From: Polyangium jinanense
GTDB taxonomy: Bacteria > Myxococcota > Polyangia > Polyangiales > Polyangiaceae
NCBI RefSeq assembly: GCF_028435365.1
Contig: NZ_JAGTJJ010000018.1
Span: 124,001 to 188,000, forward strand
Direction: 5' to 3'
Length of the DNA: 64,000 nucleotides
Below the pieces are notes generated by a model, which saw nothing but the letters and a program-made list of their open reading frames with translations, searched no databases and was not told where the DNA came from. This document shows, piece by piece, positions 1-9,965 of this stretch. Position numbers and translations under genes: made by a program. Every line of letters starts with the position of its first letter. Positions within the stretch are counted from its first letter, which is position 1.

Positions 1-128
1 CACTCGCCGCCGCCCTCGCCCGTGACGACGAACTGGTACTTGCCGCCGATCGCCTTCGCCCCGTCGGGGTTCTTGGCGATCTTCGCGGGGACTTCTTCGT
101 TGAAGAGCTTCTGAATGTCGACGGCCAT
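1..128 (-). CDS. SCP-2 sterol transfer family protein (N-terminal part)
   Basis: Only the first 42 codons are in the window; the rest lies beyond position 1. The visible protein starts MAVDIQKLFNEEVPAKIAKN and ends KYQFVVTGEGGGE, which is the typical N-terminal helix and first strands of the SCP2 fold, a hydrophobic-pocket lipid/sterol-binding domain. The start is fixed by a good Shine-Dalgarno (GGAGG) a few bases upstream, and a TAGAAC hexamer further upstream could be its -10. The ligand cannot be inferred. Confidence 0.75.
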   Translation of the reverse strand, partial: MAVDIQKLFNEEVPAKIAKNPDGAKAIGGKYQFVVTGEGGGE

Positions 129-256
129 GGGTGCCTCCGGGCAGCGATGCGCCGATGTCGCCGGCGCGTTCTAGCGTTGGCCGGGTGTAGCCGCGAGCGA
201 CGTGCCGCGTCAAGCGGCGGCGAAGACAATGGTTTGGCGGCAAAATTGCGCTTCGA

Positions 257-1378
257 CTACGCGCGCGCCCGAGACGGCTGCTGCGAAGCGCGCGGGGCCC
301 TGTCGAGGGCCGATCGCACGGGCAAGACGAAGAGCCGATCGATCGCGACCCGCGCATCGCGAGGCGGCGGCTCCTCGGGCGGCGCCTGCATCAGGCGCAG
401 ATCACGCAGGAGGGTGCGATCGAGGTCGCTCTCCTCGCCGAACTCGTAAGGCAGGATGGAGGGCAAGAGCGCGACGAGCACAGCCTCGCTCCCGCCCTGC
501 CGGATCGACGTTCCTTGGTACACGGCGACGGCCTGACCAAAGGCCTCCTGGAAAACGAAGGGTCGCCACTCGAGGGGCGCGGTGAGGTCGAAGCGGCGCT
601 CGCCCACCACGAGCTCGCGGCCATCGAGCGTGAGCGGCGCGCCCCGCGCATCCGAGAGGACGAGGCGCTCGACGCACGAGGGATCGAGCTCCTCGACGGC
701 GAACACGAGCGCCGCGAAGTCGGAGGGCAAGAGCTCGAGCGGCGCGCCGTCGGGGCCGAGAGCCTCGAGCGCGGCGTCGTCGCCGACCGCGGTGAACGCG
801 CGATCGAAGAGCGCCCCGAGTCCGCGGCGTGCCGTGCCTTCGAACGTCGATCCCACGTAGAAGAGGCCTTCCGGCGAGCTCCACACGGCGACCATCCGAT
901 CCCGCTTCGCGCTGGTCACGAGCGTCATGCCGAAGGGTTCGCCGAGGGGCACGACGTTCTGCGGCGGCCCGCTCTCCGGCTGGAAGAAGAGCCCGTGGCC
1001 GTCGACGCAGATGCCACGCGACGCGGCCTTGTCGCTCGAACGCCTGCGTGATCCGCGCACGTAAAGCGCGATCGCCGCCGCCACGAGCACGAGCGGCACG
1101 GCCACGCGGAGCACGATGTTCTGCGCGACCGCGAGCACGACGAGCGCGACGAGCACGAGCGGCAAGGCTCCGTCCCGGGAGGCGGCCTTCGTCTCGCCTT
1201 CGCCCGGGGTGATCGCCGAGAACGAACGCGCGCTTTTTCCAGGTCCGCCCCACCTTCCGTCGGCGTGGTGCGACAAGGGCATCCCGCGCGTGCGCGGCGC
1301 ACCCTCCCGCGGGGACACGCGCGTCCTCGTCGTATCCCTCGGGCTCGCGGCTCCGTTGCGATTGCGCTCGCTTGCCAT
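257..1378 (-). CDS. Membrane protein of unknown function
   Basis: A 373-aa protein that I do not recognise. Residues 1-70 are polar and Arg/Gly-rich. Two adjacent hydrophobic segments (about 71-88 and 91-107) are followed by a basic stretch (RGSRRR), then a roughly 260-residue soluble domain that repeatedly pairs short beta-type segments such as VWSSPEGLFYVGST. The topology suggests a membrane-anchored cytoplasmic domain. The ATG is preceded by GGGAGG at a good distance and by an extended -10 (TGCTACGCT, 1415-1422), so the start is well supported. It is followed on the same strand by the SCP-2 gene about 130 bp away. Confidence 0.6.
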   Translation of the reverse strand: MASERNRNGAASPRDTTRTRVSPREGAPRTRGMPLSHHADGRWGGPGKSARSFSAITPGEGETKAASRDGALPLVLVALVVLAVAQNIVLRVAVPLVLVAAAIALYVRGSRRRSSDKAASRGICVDGHGLFFQPESGPPQNVVPLGEPFGMTLVTSAKRDRMVAVWSSPEGLFYVGSTFEGTARRGLGALFDRAFTAVGDDAALEALGPDGAPLELLPSDFAALVFAVEELDPSCVERLVLSDARGAPLTLDGRELVVGERRFDLTAPLEWRPFVFQEAFGQAVAVYQGTSIRQGGSEAVLVALLPSILPYEFGEESDLDRTLLRDLRLMQAPPEEPPPRDARVAIDRLFVLPVRSALDRAPRASQQPSRARA

Positions 1379-1546
1379 CGAACCTCCCGGCGGCAGGCGC
1401 GTCGCCCCTCGCAGAGCGTAGCACTCCGATTGCCGTACGGGAGGGGGTTGGCGCAGCCCAAGCGGCGATGCAAGCGCACGCTCTTTCCAGGACGGCCTGG
1501 GCTTTCCCGGCTCGGGGCCTGGGAAGCGAGCGACCGACGCTTTGCG

Positions 1547-4063
1547 TCAGAGGCGCGTGGAGCGCAGACGGAGCGCGTTCGTGATGACCGAAACGCTGCT
1601 CAGGCTCATGGCGGCGCTCGCGATCATAGGGCTCAGGAGGAGGCCGAAGAAGGGGTAGAGGACCCCGGCCGCGAGCGGCACGCCGAGGCCGTTGTAGACG
1701 AAAGCGAAAAAGAGGTTCTGGCGGATGTTCTTCATCGTCGCCCGCGAGAGGCGCCGCGCCCGCACGATGCCGCGCAGATCGCCGCGCACGAGCGTGACGC
1801 CCGCGCTCTCCATCGCGACGTCGGTGCCCGTGCCCATCGCGATCCCGACGGCGGCCCGCGCGAGGGCCGGCGCGTCGTTCACGCCGTCGCCGGCCATGGC
1901 CACGACCTTGCCGTTCTTCGTGAGGCGCTCGACGACAGCGCTCTTCTGATCGGGAAGGACCTCGGCTTCGACTTCCGTGATGCCGAGCTCGCGCGCGACG
2001 GCCTCGGCCGTCGTGCGGCTGTCGCCCGTGAGCATGACGATCGTGAGGCCCTCTTCGCGCAGCGCGGCGAGCGCCTCTTTCGCCGAGCTCTTGATCGGAT
2101 CGGCCACGCCCACGAGCCCGAGGACGCGCCCACCGCGCGCCACGAACACCACGGTTTGTCCACGCACGCGCAGTGCCTCGGCGCGCGCGAGAGCCGCGGC
2201 GCTCTCGATCGAGAGCTCCTCGAGCAGGCGCGCGTTTCCGAGCGCGGCCGGCTCGCCCTCGACGATGCCCGTCACACCGCGGCCCGTGAGCGATCGGAAG
2301 CTCGTGACGGCCGCGAGATCGAGGCCTCGTTCCTTTGCAGCCCCAAGGATCGCCGAGGCAAGCGGGTGCTCGCTGCCGCGCTCGAGGCTCGCCGCGACGC
2401 GGAGCACGGTCGCTTCGTCGGCGCCGTCGAGCGGCACGATCGAGGCCACGGCGGGTTTGCCCTCGGTGAGCGTGCCCGTCTTGTCCACGACGAGCGTGTC
2501 CACGCGCTCCAGCGCTTCGAGCGCCTCCGCGTTCTTGACGAGCACGCCCGCCGACGCGCCGCGCCCCGTGCCCACCATGATCGACATCGGCGTCGCGAGG
2601 CCGAGCGCACAGGGGCAAGCGATGATGAGCACCGCGACCGCGTTGAGCAGCGCGTACGCGAGGCGCGGCTCCGGGCCGACGAGCGCCCACACCACGAACG
2701 TGACGGCAGCCGTGAGCACGACGGCCGGAACGAACCACGCGCTCACGACGTCGGCGAGGCGCTGGATCGGCGCGCGCGTCCGCTGCGCCTCGCCCACCAT
2801 CCGCACGATCTGCGCGAGCAAGGTCCCCTGCCCCACGCGCTCGGCGCGCATCACGAAGCCGCCCGCGCCGTTTACCGTCCCGCCCGTCACGCGATCGCCG
2901 ACGTCTTTTTCCACCGGGATCGGCTCACCCGTGACCATCGACTCGTCGACGGAGCTCTTGCCTTCGAGCACGACGCCATCGACGGGGACACGTTCGCCCG
3001 GTCGCACGCGCAGCCGATCGCCCACGGCGACGACCTCGATCGGCACGTCCTCCTCGACGCCGTCGCCGACCCGCCGCGCGTTTCGCGGGGCGAGGCCGAG
3101 CAGCGCGCGGATCGCGCCCGAGGTGCGGCTGCGCGCGCGAAGCTCGAGGACCTGCCCGACCAGAACGAGCGTGACGATCACCGCCGCGGCCTCGAAGTAG
3201 ACGGGCACCTCGCCGCCGTGCCCGCGGAACGACGCGGGGAACATCGAAGGCGCGATCGTGGCCGCGACGCTGTAGACGTAGGCCGTCCCCGTGCCGATCG
3301 CGATCAGCGTGAACATGTTGAAGCGGCGGGTCACGAGCGACGTCCACCCGCGCTCGAAGAACGGCCATCCGCCCCAGAGGACCACGGGCGTCGCGAGCAC
3401 GAGCTCGATCCAGCGCTGATGCGGCAGCACGTGCGACCAGCGCCACCCGGGCATCAGCATCGGCGCCATCGCGAGGACGAGCAGCGGCAGCGAGAGCGCG
3501 GCCGAGATCCAGAGCCGCCGCGTCATGCTCTCGAGCTCGGGGTTCGGCGGCTCCTCTGCGGTCAGGATCGCCATCGGCTCGAGCGCCATGCCGCAGATCG
3601 GGCAGGATCCTGGTTTGTCCTGCCGGACCTCGGGATCCATCGGGCAGGTGTAGATCGTGCCCACGGGGAGCACGGCGGCCGGCGCCGGGACCCTTTCCAC
3701 GACCTTCGGCGCGAGGAACTTCTCCGGATCTGCCGCGAATTTCTCCCGGCAACGCGGGTTGCAGAACCAGTACGTCGTGCCGGTGTGCTCGTGGTGACCG
3801 CCCTTGGCCGCCCCGGGCGTCACCATCATCCCGCACACCGGATCCTTCACCTTGGCGGGCGCAGAGGCCTGTTCTTCAACCTTCGGTGCGAGGAACTTCT
3901 CCGGATCTGCCGCGAACTTCTCCCGACAACGCGGGTTGCAGAACCAGTACGTCGTGCCGGCGTGCTCGTGCTGGCCGCCCTTGGCCGCCCCGGGCGTCAC
4001 CATCATCCCGCACACCGGATCCTTCACCTTGGCCGGTGCTTCGTCGTTCACCCCACCCTCCAT
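1547..4063 (-). CDS. copA: Copper-type P1B ATPase with tandem YHS domains
   Basis: Exports copper or a similar soft metal across the inner membrane using ATP. Order of domains in the 838-aa product: two YHS metal-binding domains (about 12-60 and 71-120, each with DPVCGM and FCNPRC), a heavy-metal-binding segment (YTCPMDPEV...CPICGM, about 138-163), then the P-type core. In the core are the TGEP actuator motif (about 376), the membrane CPC metal site in [11 protein letters not shown] (about 482), the phosphorylation motif DKTGTLT (about 526), the SEHPLA nucleotide-domain His-Pro (about 564) and GDGVNDAPA (about 722). No classical GMxCxxC HMA domain is present. I chose the ATG preceded by GGGGAG at 4063; an in-frame TTG nine codons upstream is the alternative. 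The two YHS copies are almost identical at the DNA level (see repeat entries). Confidence 0.9.
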   Translation of the reverse strand: MEGGVNDEAPAKVKDPVCGMMVTPGAAKGGQHEHAGTTYWFCNPRCREKFAADPEKFLAPKVEEQASAPAKVKDPVCGMMVTPGAAKGGHHEHTGTTYWFCNPRCREKFAADPEKFLAPKVVERVPAPAAVLPVGTIYTCPMDPEVRQDKPGSCPICGMALEPMAILTAEEPPNPELESMTRRLWISAALSLPLLVLAMAPMLMPGWRWSHVLPHQRWIELVLATPVVLWGGWPFFERGWTSLVTRRFNMFTLIAIGTGTAYVYSVAATIAPSMFPASFRGHGGEVPVYFEAAAVIVTLVLVGQVLELRARSRTSGAIRALLGLAPRNARRVGDGVEEDVPIEVVAVGDRLRVRPGERVPVDGVVLEGKSSVDESMVTGEPIPVEKDVGDRVTGGTVNGAGGFVMRAERVGQGTLLAQIVRMVGEAQRTRAPIQRLADVVSAWFVPAVVLTAAVTFVVWALVGPEPRLAYALLNAVAVLIIACPCALGLATPMSIMVGTGRGASAGVLVKNAEALEALERVDTLVVDKTGTLTEGKPAVASIVPLDGADEATVLRVAASLERGSEHPLASAILGAAKERGLDLAAVTSFRSLTGRGVTGIVEGEPAALGNARLLEELSIESAAALARAEALRVRGQTVVFVARGGRVLGLVGVADPIKSSAKEALAALREEGLTIVMLTGDSRTTAEAVARELGITEVEAEVLPDQKSAVVERLTKNGKVVAMAGDGVNDAPALARAAVGIAMGTGTDVAMESAGVTLVRGDLRGIVRARRLSRATMKNIRQNLFFAFVYNGLGVPLAAGVLYPFFGLLLSPMIASAAMSLSSVSVITNALRLRSTRL
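3703..3860. repeat. Direct repeat, YHS-coding unit copy A
   Basis: About 158 bp coding for the second YHS domain of the copper ATPase. It matches 3881-4038 with about seven differences counted by eye, offset 178 bp. Such identity within one gene indicates a recent internal duplication or ongoing gene conversion. Confidence 0.85.
3881..4038. repeat. Direct repeat, YHS-coding unit copy B
   Basis: Partner of 3703-3860, coding for the first YHS domain of the copper ATPase. The longest uninterrupted identity covers the [22 protein letters not shown] end. Confidence 0.85.
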
Positions 4064-4277
4064 GTTCTCCCCGGCGGGGTTTGCCAACAAAAAACCTTTC
4101 CCTTTGGATCTTCCTGGGTAGACTCCCCGCCCCCCGACTCGCCTGGTGCTCGTTCACCCCGGTTTCTGCGCTTCGAACCGGCCTTCGCCAAGCAGGCGAA
4201 AGATGCGACGAGGGACTCGCGACTCTCGCGAACACAGCCGGACAAACCCCAGAAGAAGCGCGGATGGTGGCATCGAG

Positions 4278-4943
4278 ATGAACACGAACCTTGGCATCCT
4301 CGGCAAGAAGATCGGGATGACTCAGATCTTCGACGAGAAGGGCGAGGTCCTTCGCTGCAGCGTGGTGCAGGCGGGCGGCGTCGTGATCGGCAAGCGGACG
4401 GTGGAGAAGGACGGCTACAGCGCCCTCATCGTCGGCCTCGGCGAGCGCAAGGAGAAGCACACGAAGAAGCCCTTGCTCGGCGCGTACCGCAAGAGCCAGC
4501 AGACGCCGAAGCGCATCGTGCGCGAGCTCCGCGTGACGGCCGAGGACGCCGCGAAGTTCGAGATCGGTCAGAAGATCGGCGTCGATCAGGTCTTCCAGGT
4601 CGGCCAGATCGTCGACGCGCAGGGCACGTCCCGCGGCCGCGGCTTCACCGGCGTCGTGCGCCGCTGGAACTTCGCCGGCGCCGTGCAGACGCACGGTACG
4701 CACGAGTATCGCCGTCACGGCGGCTCGATCGGTACGAACATGACCCCCGGCCGCACGCTGCCCGGCCTCAAGATGCCCGGCCACTACGGCGCGGAGACCG
4801 TGAGCGCGCTCAACCTGAAGATCGCGAAGCTCATCCCCGAGGAGGACCTCGTCCTCATCGAGGGCGCGGTCCCGGGCGCGCGGAACGGCATCGTCCTCGT
4901 CCGCGGCGCCGTGAAGAAGAAGAACGGCGGCAAGAAGGCCTGA
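4278..4943 (+). CDS. rplC: 50S ribosomal protein L3
   Basis: A 221-aa L3, one of the first proteins to assemble on 23S rRNA, reaching to the peptidyl-transferase centre. Recognised from LGKKIGMTQIFDEKG at the N-terminus, the SRGRGFTGVVRRW loop, and GSIGTNMTPGR followed by KMPGHYG. Length is normal. The Gln that PrmB methylates in E. coli L3 (GSIGQ) is Thr here, as this position varies among bacteria. Unusually, the gene is not followed by rplD/rplW: it stands alone and is followed after 13 bp by rlmE. I chose the ATG that begins MNTNLGILG; earlier in-frame starts would add a non-conserved tail. Confidence 0.95.
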   Translation: MNTNLGILGKKIGMTQIFDEKGEVLRCSVVQAGGVVIGKRTVEKDGYSALIVGLGERKEKHTKKPLLGAYRKSQQTPKRIVRELRVTAEDAAKFEIGQKIGVDQVFQVGQIVDAQGTSRGRGFTGVVRRWNFAGAVQTHGTHEYRRHGGSIGTNMTPGRTLPGLKMPGHYGAETVSALNLKIAKLIPEEDLVLIEGAVPGARNGIVLVRGAVKKKNGGKKA

Positions 4944-4956
4944 TCGCCATCTCCTC

Positions 4957-5568
4957 GTGAGCGCGAAGGGCAAAAACCCGTACCGGAAGCCTGACACCTT
5001 CACCAAAGCGGCGAAGGCGCAAGGGTTTCCGGCGCGGAGTGTCTTCAAGCTCGAGGAGATCGATCGCCGGGTACGTCTCCTGCGACCCGGGCAGCGGGTG
5101 CTCGATTTGGGCGCCGCTCCCGGGTCGTGGTCCATGTACGCCGCGCAGAAGATCGGCTCGAAAGGGCATCTGCTCGCCGTGGATCTCTCGGAGATCCGGC
5201 AAGCCTTCGGCCCCAACGTGACCGTCGTGCAAGGCGACGCGCTCTCGCTCACGAACGATGCCCTCGCGCAGTTCGCGCCGTACGACGTGGTGCTGAGCGA
5301 CATGGCGCCCGCGACCACGGGCAGCAAGGCCGCGGACCAGTGGCGGAGCTACGAGCTCTTCGATCGCGCGGTCTCGGTGGCCGAGGCGCTCGGCGCGCCC
5401 GGCAGCGCCTTCGTCGGCAAGCTGTTCATGAGCGAAGAGTTCCAGAAGGCGCGCGAAAGGCTGCGCTCGCTCTACGACGAGGTGCGCGTGATCCGGCCCG
5501 AAGGCACGCGCAGCGTGAGCTCCGAGGTCTTCCTCGTGGGGCTCGGCCGGAAAAAAGCAGCGCCGTGA
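4957..5568 (+). CDS. rlmE: 23S rRNA 2'-O-methyltransferase RlmE (FtsJ/RrmJ)
   Basis: Methylates the 2'-OH of U2552 (E. coli numbering) in the A-loop of 23S rRNA, using SAM. In this 203-aa protein the SAM motif is VLDLGAAPGS (48-57), and the K-D-K-E catalytic tetrad can be read as K31, D115, K155 and E190. The start is GTG at 4957, 13 bp after rplC, so the two are probably co-transcribed. Pairing L3 with a late 50S methyltransferase makes biological sense. The stop codon overlaps the next start by 4 nt (GTGA). Confidence 0.93.
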   Translation: MSAKGKNPYRKPDTFTKAAKAQGFPARSVFKLEEIDRRVRLLRPGQRVLDLGAAPGSWSMYAAQKIGSKGHLLAVDLSEIRQAFGPNVTVVQGDALSLTNDALAQFAPYDVVLSDMAPATTGSKAADQWRSYELFDRAVSVAEALGAPGSAFVGKLFMSEEFQKARERLRSLYDEVRVIRPEGTRSVSSEVFLVGLGRKKAAP

Positions 5569-6118
5569 GCGTGTGGATCTTCGGCTACGGCTCGCTCCTC
5601 TGGCGGCCCGGATTTCCGTACGTCGAGGCGAAGGCCGCGCGGGTCGCAGGTTTGTCGCGACGACTCGAACAAGGCTCGCCCGATCATCGCGGCACGCCCG
5701 AACGGCTCGGCCGCGTGGCGACGCTCGTCCCCGCGCCCAACGCGCACGTGGGCGGACTCGTGTACGCGCTCGCGCCCGCGGAGGCGGACGCGATCCTCGC
5801 CGCACTCGATGAACGCGAGCAGGGCGGTTACGACCGCGTCGCGGTCCGCGCGGAGCTTCACGGGGAGGCTGCGGCGAACGAGGGAATGACGACGATCGAG
5901 GCGATCACCTGGATCGCGCGCCCCGGAAACCCGTGGCACCTCGGGCCTGCACCGTTCGAGACGATGGTCGCCGACGTGCTCGAAGCGCGCGGGCCGAGCG
6001 GGACGAACGTGGAGTACGTGCTGCGCCTCGCGGAGACGCTCACGGCGCTCGGCTTCGAGGACGATCACGTCTCCTCGCTGGCCGAGGCGGTGCGCGCCGC
6101 GCTCGTGGCTCCTCCGCG

Positions 6119-6137
<19 letters not shown>
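5565..6137 (+). CDS. ChaC-like gamma-glutamylcyclotransferase
   Basis: A 190-aa protein of the ChaC/GGCT fold, which typically cleaves glutathione into 5-oxoproline and Cys-Gly. The signature FGYGSLLW is at 6-13 and the catalytic glutamate lies in REQGGY (E85). The GTG start overlaps the rlmE stop by 4 nt, indicating translational coupling. The 3' end runs 19 bp into the 3' end of the convergent FHA gene. Confidence 0.85.
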
Positions 6138-7051
<914 letters not shown>

Positions 7052-7181
7052 GCTCGGCCGAAAGATTCGCGGAGGGCGCAGGATACGCCCGCTTCGTCCT
7101 TGAAACTTTAGGGTTTGAGGCCTGCGAGGGTCAAGCGTTCCTCGCGGGATCCCCCCCGCGCCTTCCGCCCGGCGAAAGGCG

Positions 7182-7190
7182 TGATAAGGG
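7182..7190 (+). promoter_or_regulatory. Start-proximal extended -10, kdd
   Basis: TGATAAGGG ends 7 nt before the GTG start of kdd, leaving no space for a Shine-Dalgarno. This predicts a leaderless transcript. Confidence 0.5.
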
Positions 7191-7197
7191 AGCGCTC

Positions 7198-8241
7198 GTG
7201 ACAACGCTTGCCGGAGACCCCCTCGGGACCCACCGCGTGCTCGCGCCGAAAGGTGCGCTCCCCCAGCCAGCCGAGCGGCTCGACAACGATCTTTCCAAGG
7301 TCTACGCGACCGAGATCGTCGTCGACGTCCAGACGCTCAACGTCGACGCCGCGAGCTTCCGGCAGATGGAAGAGGCCTCCGGCGGAAATCCCGACGGCGT
7401 CGCCGCGCTCGTCCTGGAAACCGTAAAGCGACGCGGCAAGCAGCACAATCCGGTCACCGGCTCCGGCGGCATGCTGCTCGGCGTCGTGGAGCGCGTCGGC
7501 GATCTCGCGGCAGCGCGCGGCTTCGTCCCGGGCGACCGCGTCGCCACGCTCATCTCGCTCTCGCTCACGCCCCTCTGGCTCGATCGCGTGCTCGCGGTGC
7601 GCCCCGCCTCCGCGCAACTCGACGTCGTCGGCAAGGCCGCCGTCTTCCTCACGGCGCCGATCGCGCGCATCCCGACGGATATGCCCGAGCGGCTCGTCCT
7701 CGCCTTGCTCGACGTGGCCGGCGCCGCGCCGCAGGTCGCTCGCCTCTGCGGACCTGGCGACAGCGTCGTCGTGCTCGGCGCGGGCGGCAAATCGGGCCTG
7801 CTCTGCGCGGCCGAGGCGCGCCGCCGCGTCGGCGATACGGGCAAGGTGATCGGCATCGAGTCCTTCCCCGCGTACGCCGACGATCTGCGCGCGCTCGGGA
7901 TCTGCGATCACGTCGCGACGCTCGACGCGCGCGATCCGCTCGCCGTACGAGACGCGGTCGCGCCTCTGACCGAAGGCCGCGGCGCGGACCTCGTGCTCTC
8001 GTGCGTGAACGTCCCTGGCGTCGAGCTCGCCGCGATCCTCGCGGCCCGCGATCGCGGCAAGGTCTACTACTTCGCGATGAGCACGAGCTTCACGGCCGCC
8101 GCCCTCGGCGCCGAGGGGATCGGCCGCGACGTGGACCTCTTCATCGGCAACGGCTACGCCCACGATCACGCCGAGCACACGCTCTCCCTCGTGCGCGGGA
8201 GCCGCCCGCTCCACGACCTCATGCAACGCCGTTACACCTGA
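7198..8241 (+). CDS. kdd: L-erythro-3,5-diaminohexanoate dehydrogenase
   Basis: NAD-dependent oxidative deamination of L-erythro-3,5-diaminohexanoate to 5-amino-3-oxohexanoate, a step of the lysine fermentation/degradation route that begins with lysine 2,3-aminomutase. The 347-aa length fits the family. The N-terminus (DPLGTHRVLAPKGALPQPAERLDN), TGSGGMLLG and the Rossmann segment VVVLGAGGKSG (about 188-198) are characteristic. kamA, the first enzyme, is 16 kb away; kamDE, kce and kal are not in the window. The GTG start is fixed by a -10-like hexamer 7 nt upstream. fhs follows after 29 bp. Confidence 0.88.
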   Translation: MTTLAGDPLGTHRVLAPKGALPQPAERLDNDLSKVYATEIVVDVQTLNVDAASFRQMEEASGGNPDGVAALVLETVKRRGKQHNPVTGSGGMLLGVVERVGDLAAARGFVPGDRVATLISLSLTPLWLDRVLAVRPASAQLDVVGKAAVFLTAPIARIPTDMPERLVLALLDVAGAAPQVARLCGPGDSVVVLGAGGKSGLLCAAEARRRVGDTGKVIGIESFPAYADDLRALGICDHVATLDARDPLAVRDAVAPLTEGRGADLVLSCVNVPGVELAAILAARDRGKVYYFAMSTSFTAAALGAEGIGRDVDLFIGNGYAHDHAEHTLSLVRGSRPLHDLMQRRYT

Positions 8242-8270
8242 CGCCTGCGCTGCAGGCACCGAGGAGGCCC

Positions 8271-9965
8271 GTGACCCTTACGCAGAGCGCTTTGCCCATC
8301 GGACCCCAGGGGATCCTCGACGTCGCGCGCGAGCTCGGCGTGTCCGAGGATCACGTCGAGCCGTACGGCCGCAACAAGGCGAAGATCGATCTCGCCGCCC
8401 TCACGCGCCCCGCTGCGGGCGCAGGCCGCCTCGTGCTCGTCTCCGCCATCAACCCGACGCCCGCGGGCGAAGGCAAGACGACGACGTCGATCGGACTCGC
8501 GATGGGCATGCGGCGCCTCGCGAAACGCGCCGTGCTTTGCCTGCGCGAGCCCTCGCTCGGCCCGGTCTTCGGCGTGAAGGGTGGTGGGACGGGCGGCGGA
8601 CGCGCGACGCTCGTGCCCGCCGACGACATCAACCTGCACTTCACGGGCGACATCCACGCGATCTCCACCGCGCACAACCTCCTGTCCGCGATGGTCGACA
8701 ACGCGTGTCACTTCAACACGTCCTTCGGTGAAAAAGGCGCGATCGATCCGCGCCAGGTGACGTGGGGCCGCGCGCTCGACATGAACGACCGCGCGCTGCG
8801 CAACGTGATCGTCGGCCTCGGCCGCAAGGCCGATGGCGTGCCGCGGCAGGATCGCTTCGACATCACGGCCGCGAGCGAGGTCATGGCGATCGTGGCGCTC
8901 GCCGACGGGCCCGAAGATCTCGAGCGGCGTCTCGGTCGCATCGTCATCGGCCAGAGCACGAGCGGCGCGCCGATCACGGCGGACGACGTGGGCGCCGCCG
9001 CGGCGATGACCGCGCTCCTGCGCGACGCGATCAAGCCGAACCTCGTGCAAACCGACGAGGGCGGCCCAGCTCTCGTGCACGCCGGCCCCTTCGCGAACAT
9101 CGCGCACGGATGTTCCTCGGTCCTCGCGACGCGCCTCGGCCTTCTCTCGGGCGACTACGTGATCACGGAGGCGGGCTTCGGCTTCGACCTCGGCGGCGAG
9201 AAGTTCCTCGACATCAAATGCCGGACGATGGGCGTCTTCCCGCGCGTGCTCGTCCTCGTGGCCACACTGCGCGCCCTCAAGATGCACGGCGGCGCGCCGG
9301 TGAAGCGCGCGGCGGAGCCCGACGCGAGGGCGCTCGAGCTCGGCCTCACGCACCTCGACAAACATCTCGACTCGGCCGCGTTCTTCGGCCTGCCCGTCGT
9401 CGTGTCGATCAACGTCTTCCCGAACGACACGCAAGAAGAGCTCGCCCTCGTCGAGGCGGCCATGCTGCGCCGCGGCGTCCGCGCGGTCCGCTGCGAAGGT
9501 TTTCTGCGAGGCGGCGAGGGCGCCCTGGAGCTTGCCGAGGCCGTCGCGAGCGCCGCCGACGCGACCGACGCCGCGCCGCCCGCGCCCCGCTTCGTCTACG
9601 ACCTCGCCGAGCCCCTGCGGGACAAGATCACGAAGATCGCCCGCACGATCTACGGCGCGGACGGCGTCACCTTCACCGCGGCCGCCGAGCGCGACGCCCG
9701 CCGCATCGAAGAGCTCGGCCACGGCGGCGTGCCCGTCTGCATGGCAAAAACCCAGCTCTCGCTCTCCGACGATCCCGCGCTCGTTGGACGCCCAACGAAC
9801 TTCCAGGTCACCGTACGCGAGATCCGCCTGAGCGCCGGCGCGGGCTTCGCCGTCGCGCTCACCGGCGACATGATGACCATGCCGGGCCTGCCACGTGAGC
9901 CCTCCGCCTTGCGGGTCAAACTCCTGCCCACCGGCAAGATTCGCGGCCTCATGCAGAACGACTGA
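8271..9965 (+). CDS. fhs: Formate-tetrahydrofolate ligase
   Basis: ATP-dependent synthesis of 10-formyl-THF from formate and THF, feeding one-carbon metabolism. The 564-aa product has the family P-loop PTPAGEGKTTT (63-72), EPSLGPVFGVKGG and the C-terminal TGDMMTMPGLP. The start is the GTG 3 nt after GAGGAGG at 8261, a strong ribosome-binding site in contrast to many neighbours; an in-frame extension upstream lies inside kdd and is not conserved. Probably co-transcribed with kdd. Its last 17 bp overlap the 3' end of the convergent sensor kinase gene. Confidence 0.95.
   Translation: MTLTQSALPIGPQGILDVARELGVSEDHVEPYGRNKAKIDLAALTRPAAGAGRLVLVSAINPTPAGEGKTTTSIGLAMGMRRLAKRAVLCLREPSLGPVFGVKGGGTGGGRATLVPADDINLHFTGDIHAISTAHNLLSAMVDNACHFNTSFGEKGAIDPRQVTWGRALDMNDRALRNVIVGLGRKADGVPRQDRFDITAASEVMAIVALADGPEDLERRLGRIVIGQSTSGAPITADDVGAAAAMTALLRDAIKPNLVQTDEGGPALVHAGPFANIAHGCSSVLATRLGLLSGDYVITEAGFGFDLGGEKFLDIKCRTMGVFPRVLVLVATLRALKMHGGAPVKRAAEPDARALELGLTHLDKHLDSAAFFGLPVVVSINVFPNDTQEELALVEAAMLRRGVRAVRCEGFLRGGEGALELAEAVASAADATDAAPPAPRFVYDLAEPLRDKITKIARTIYGADGVTFTAAAERDARRIEELGHGGVPVCMAKTQLSLSDDPALVGRPTNFQVTVREIRLSAGAGFAVALTGDMMTMPGLPREPSALRVKLLPTGKIRGLMQND

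Noticed and set aside
1265..4960. A 1231-codon plus-strand frame across the copper ATPase and rplC
   Set aside because: Antisense/out of frame with recognised genes; Arg/His-rich shadow typical of high-GC DNA.
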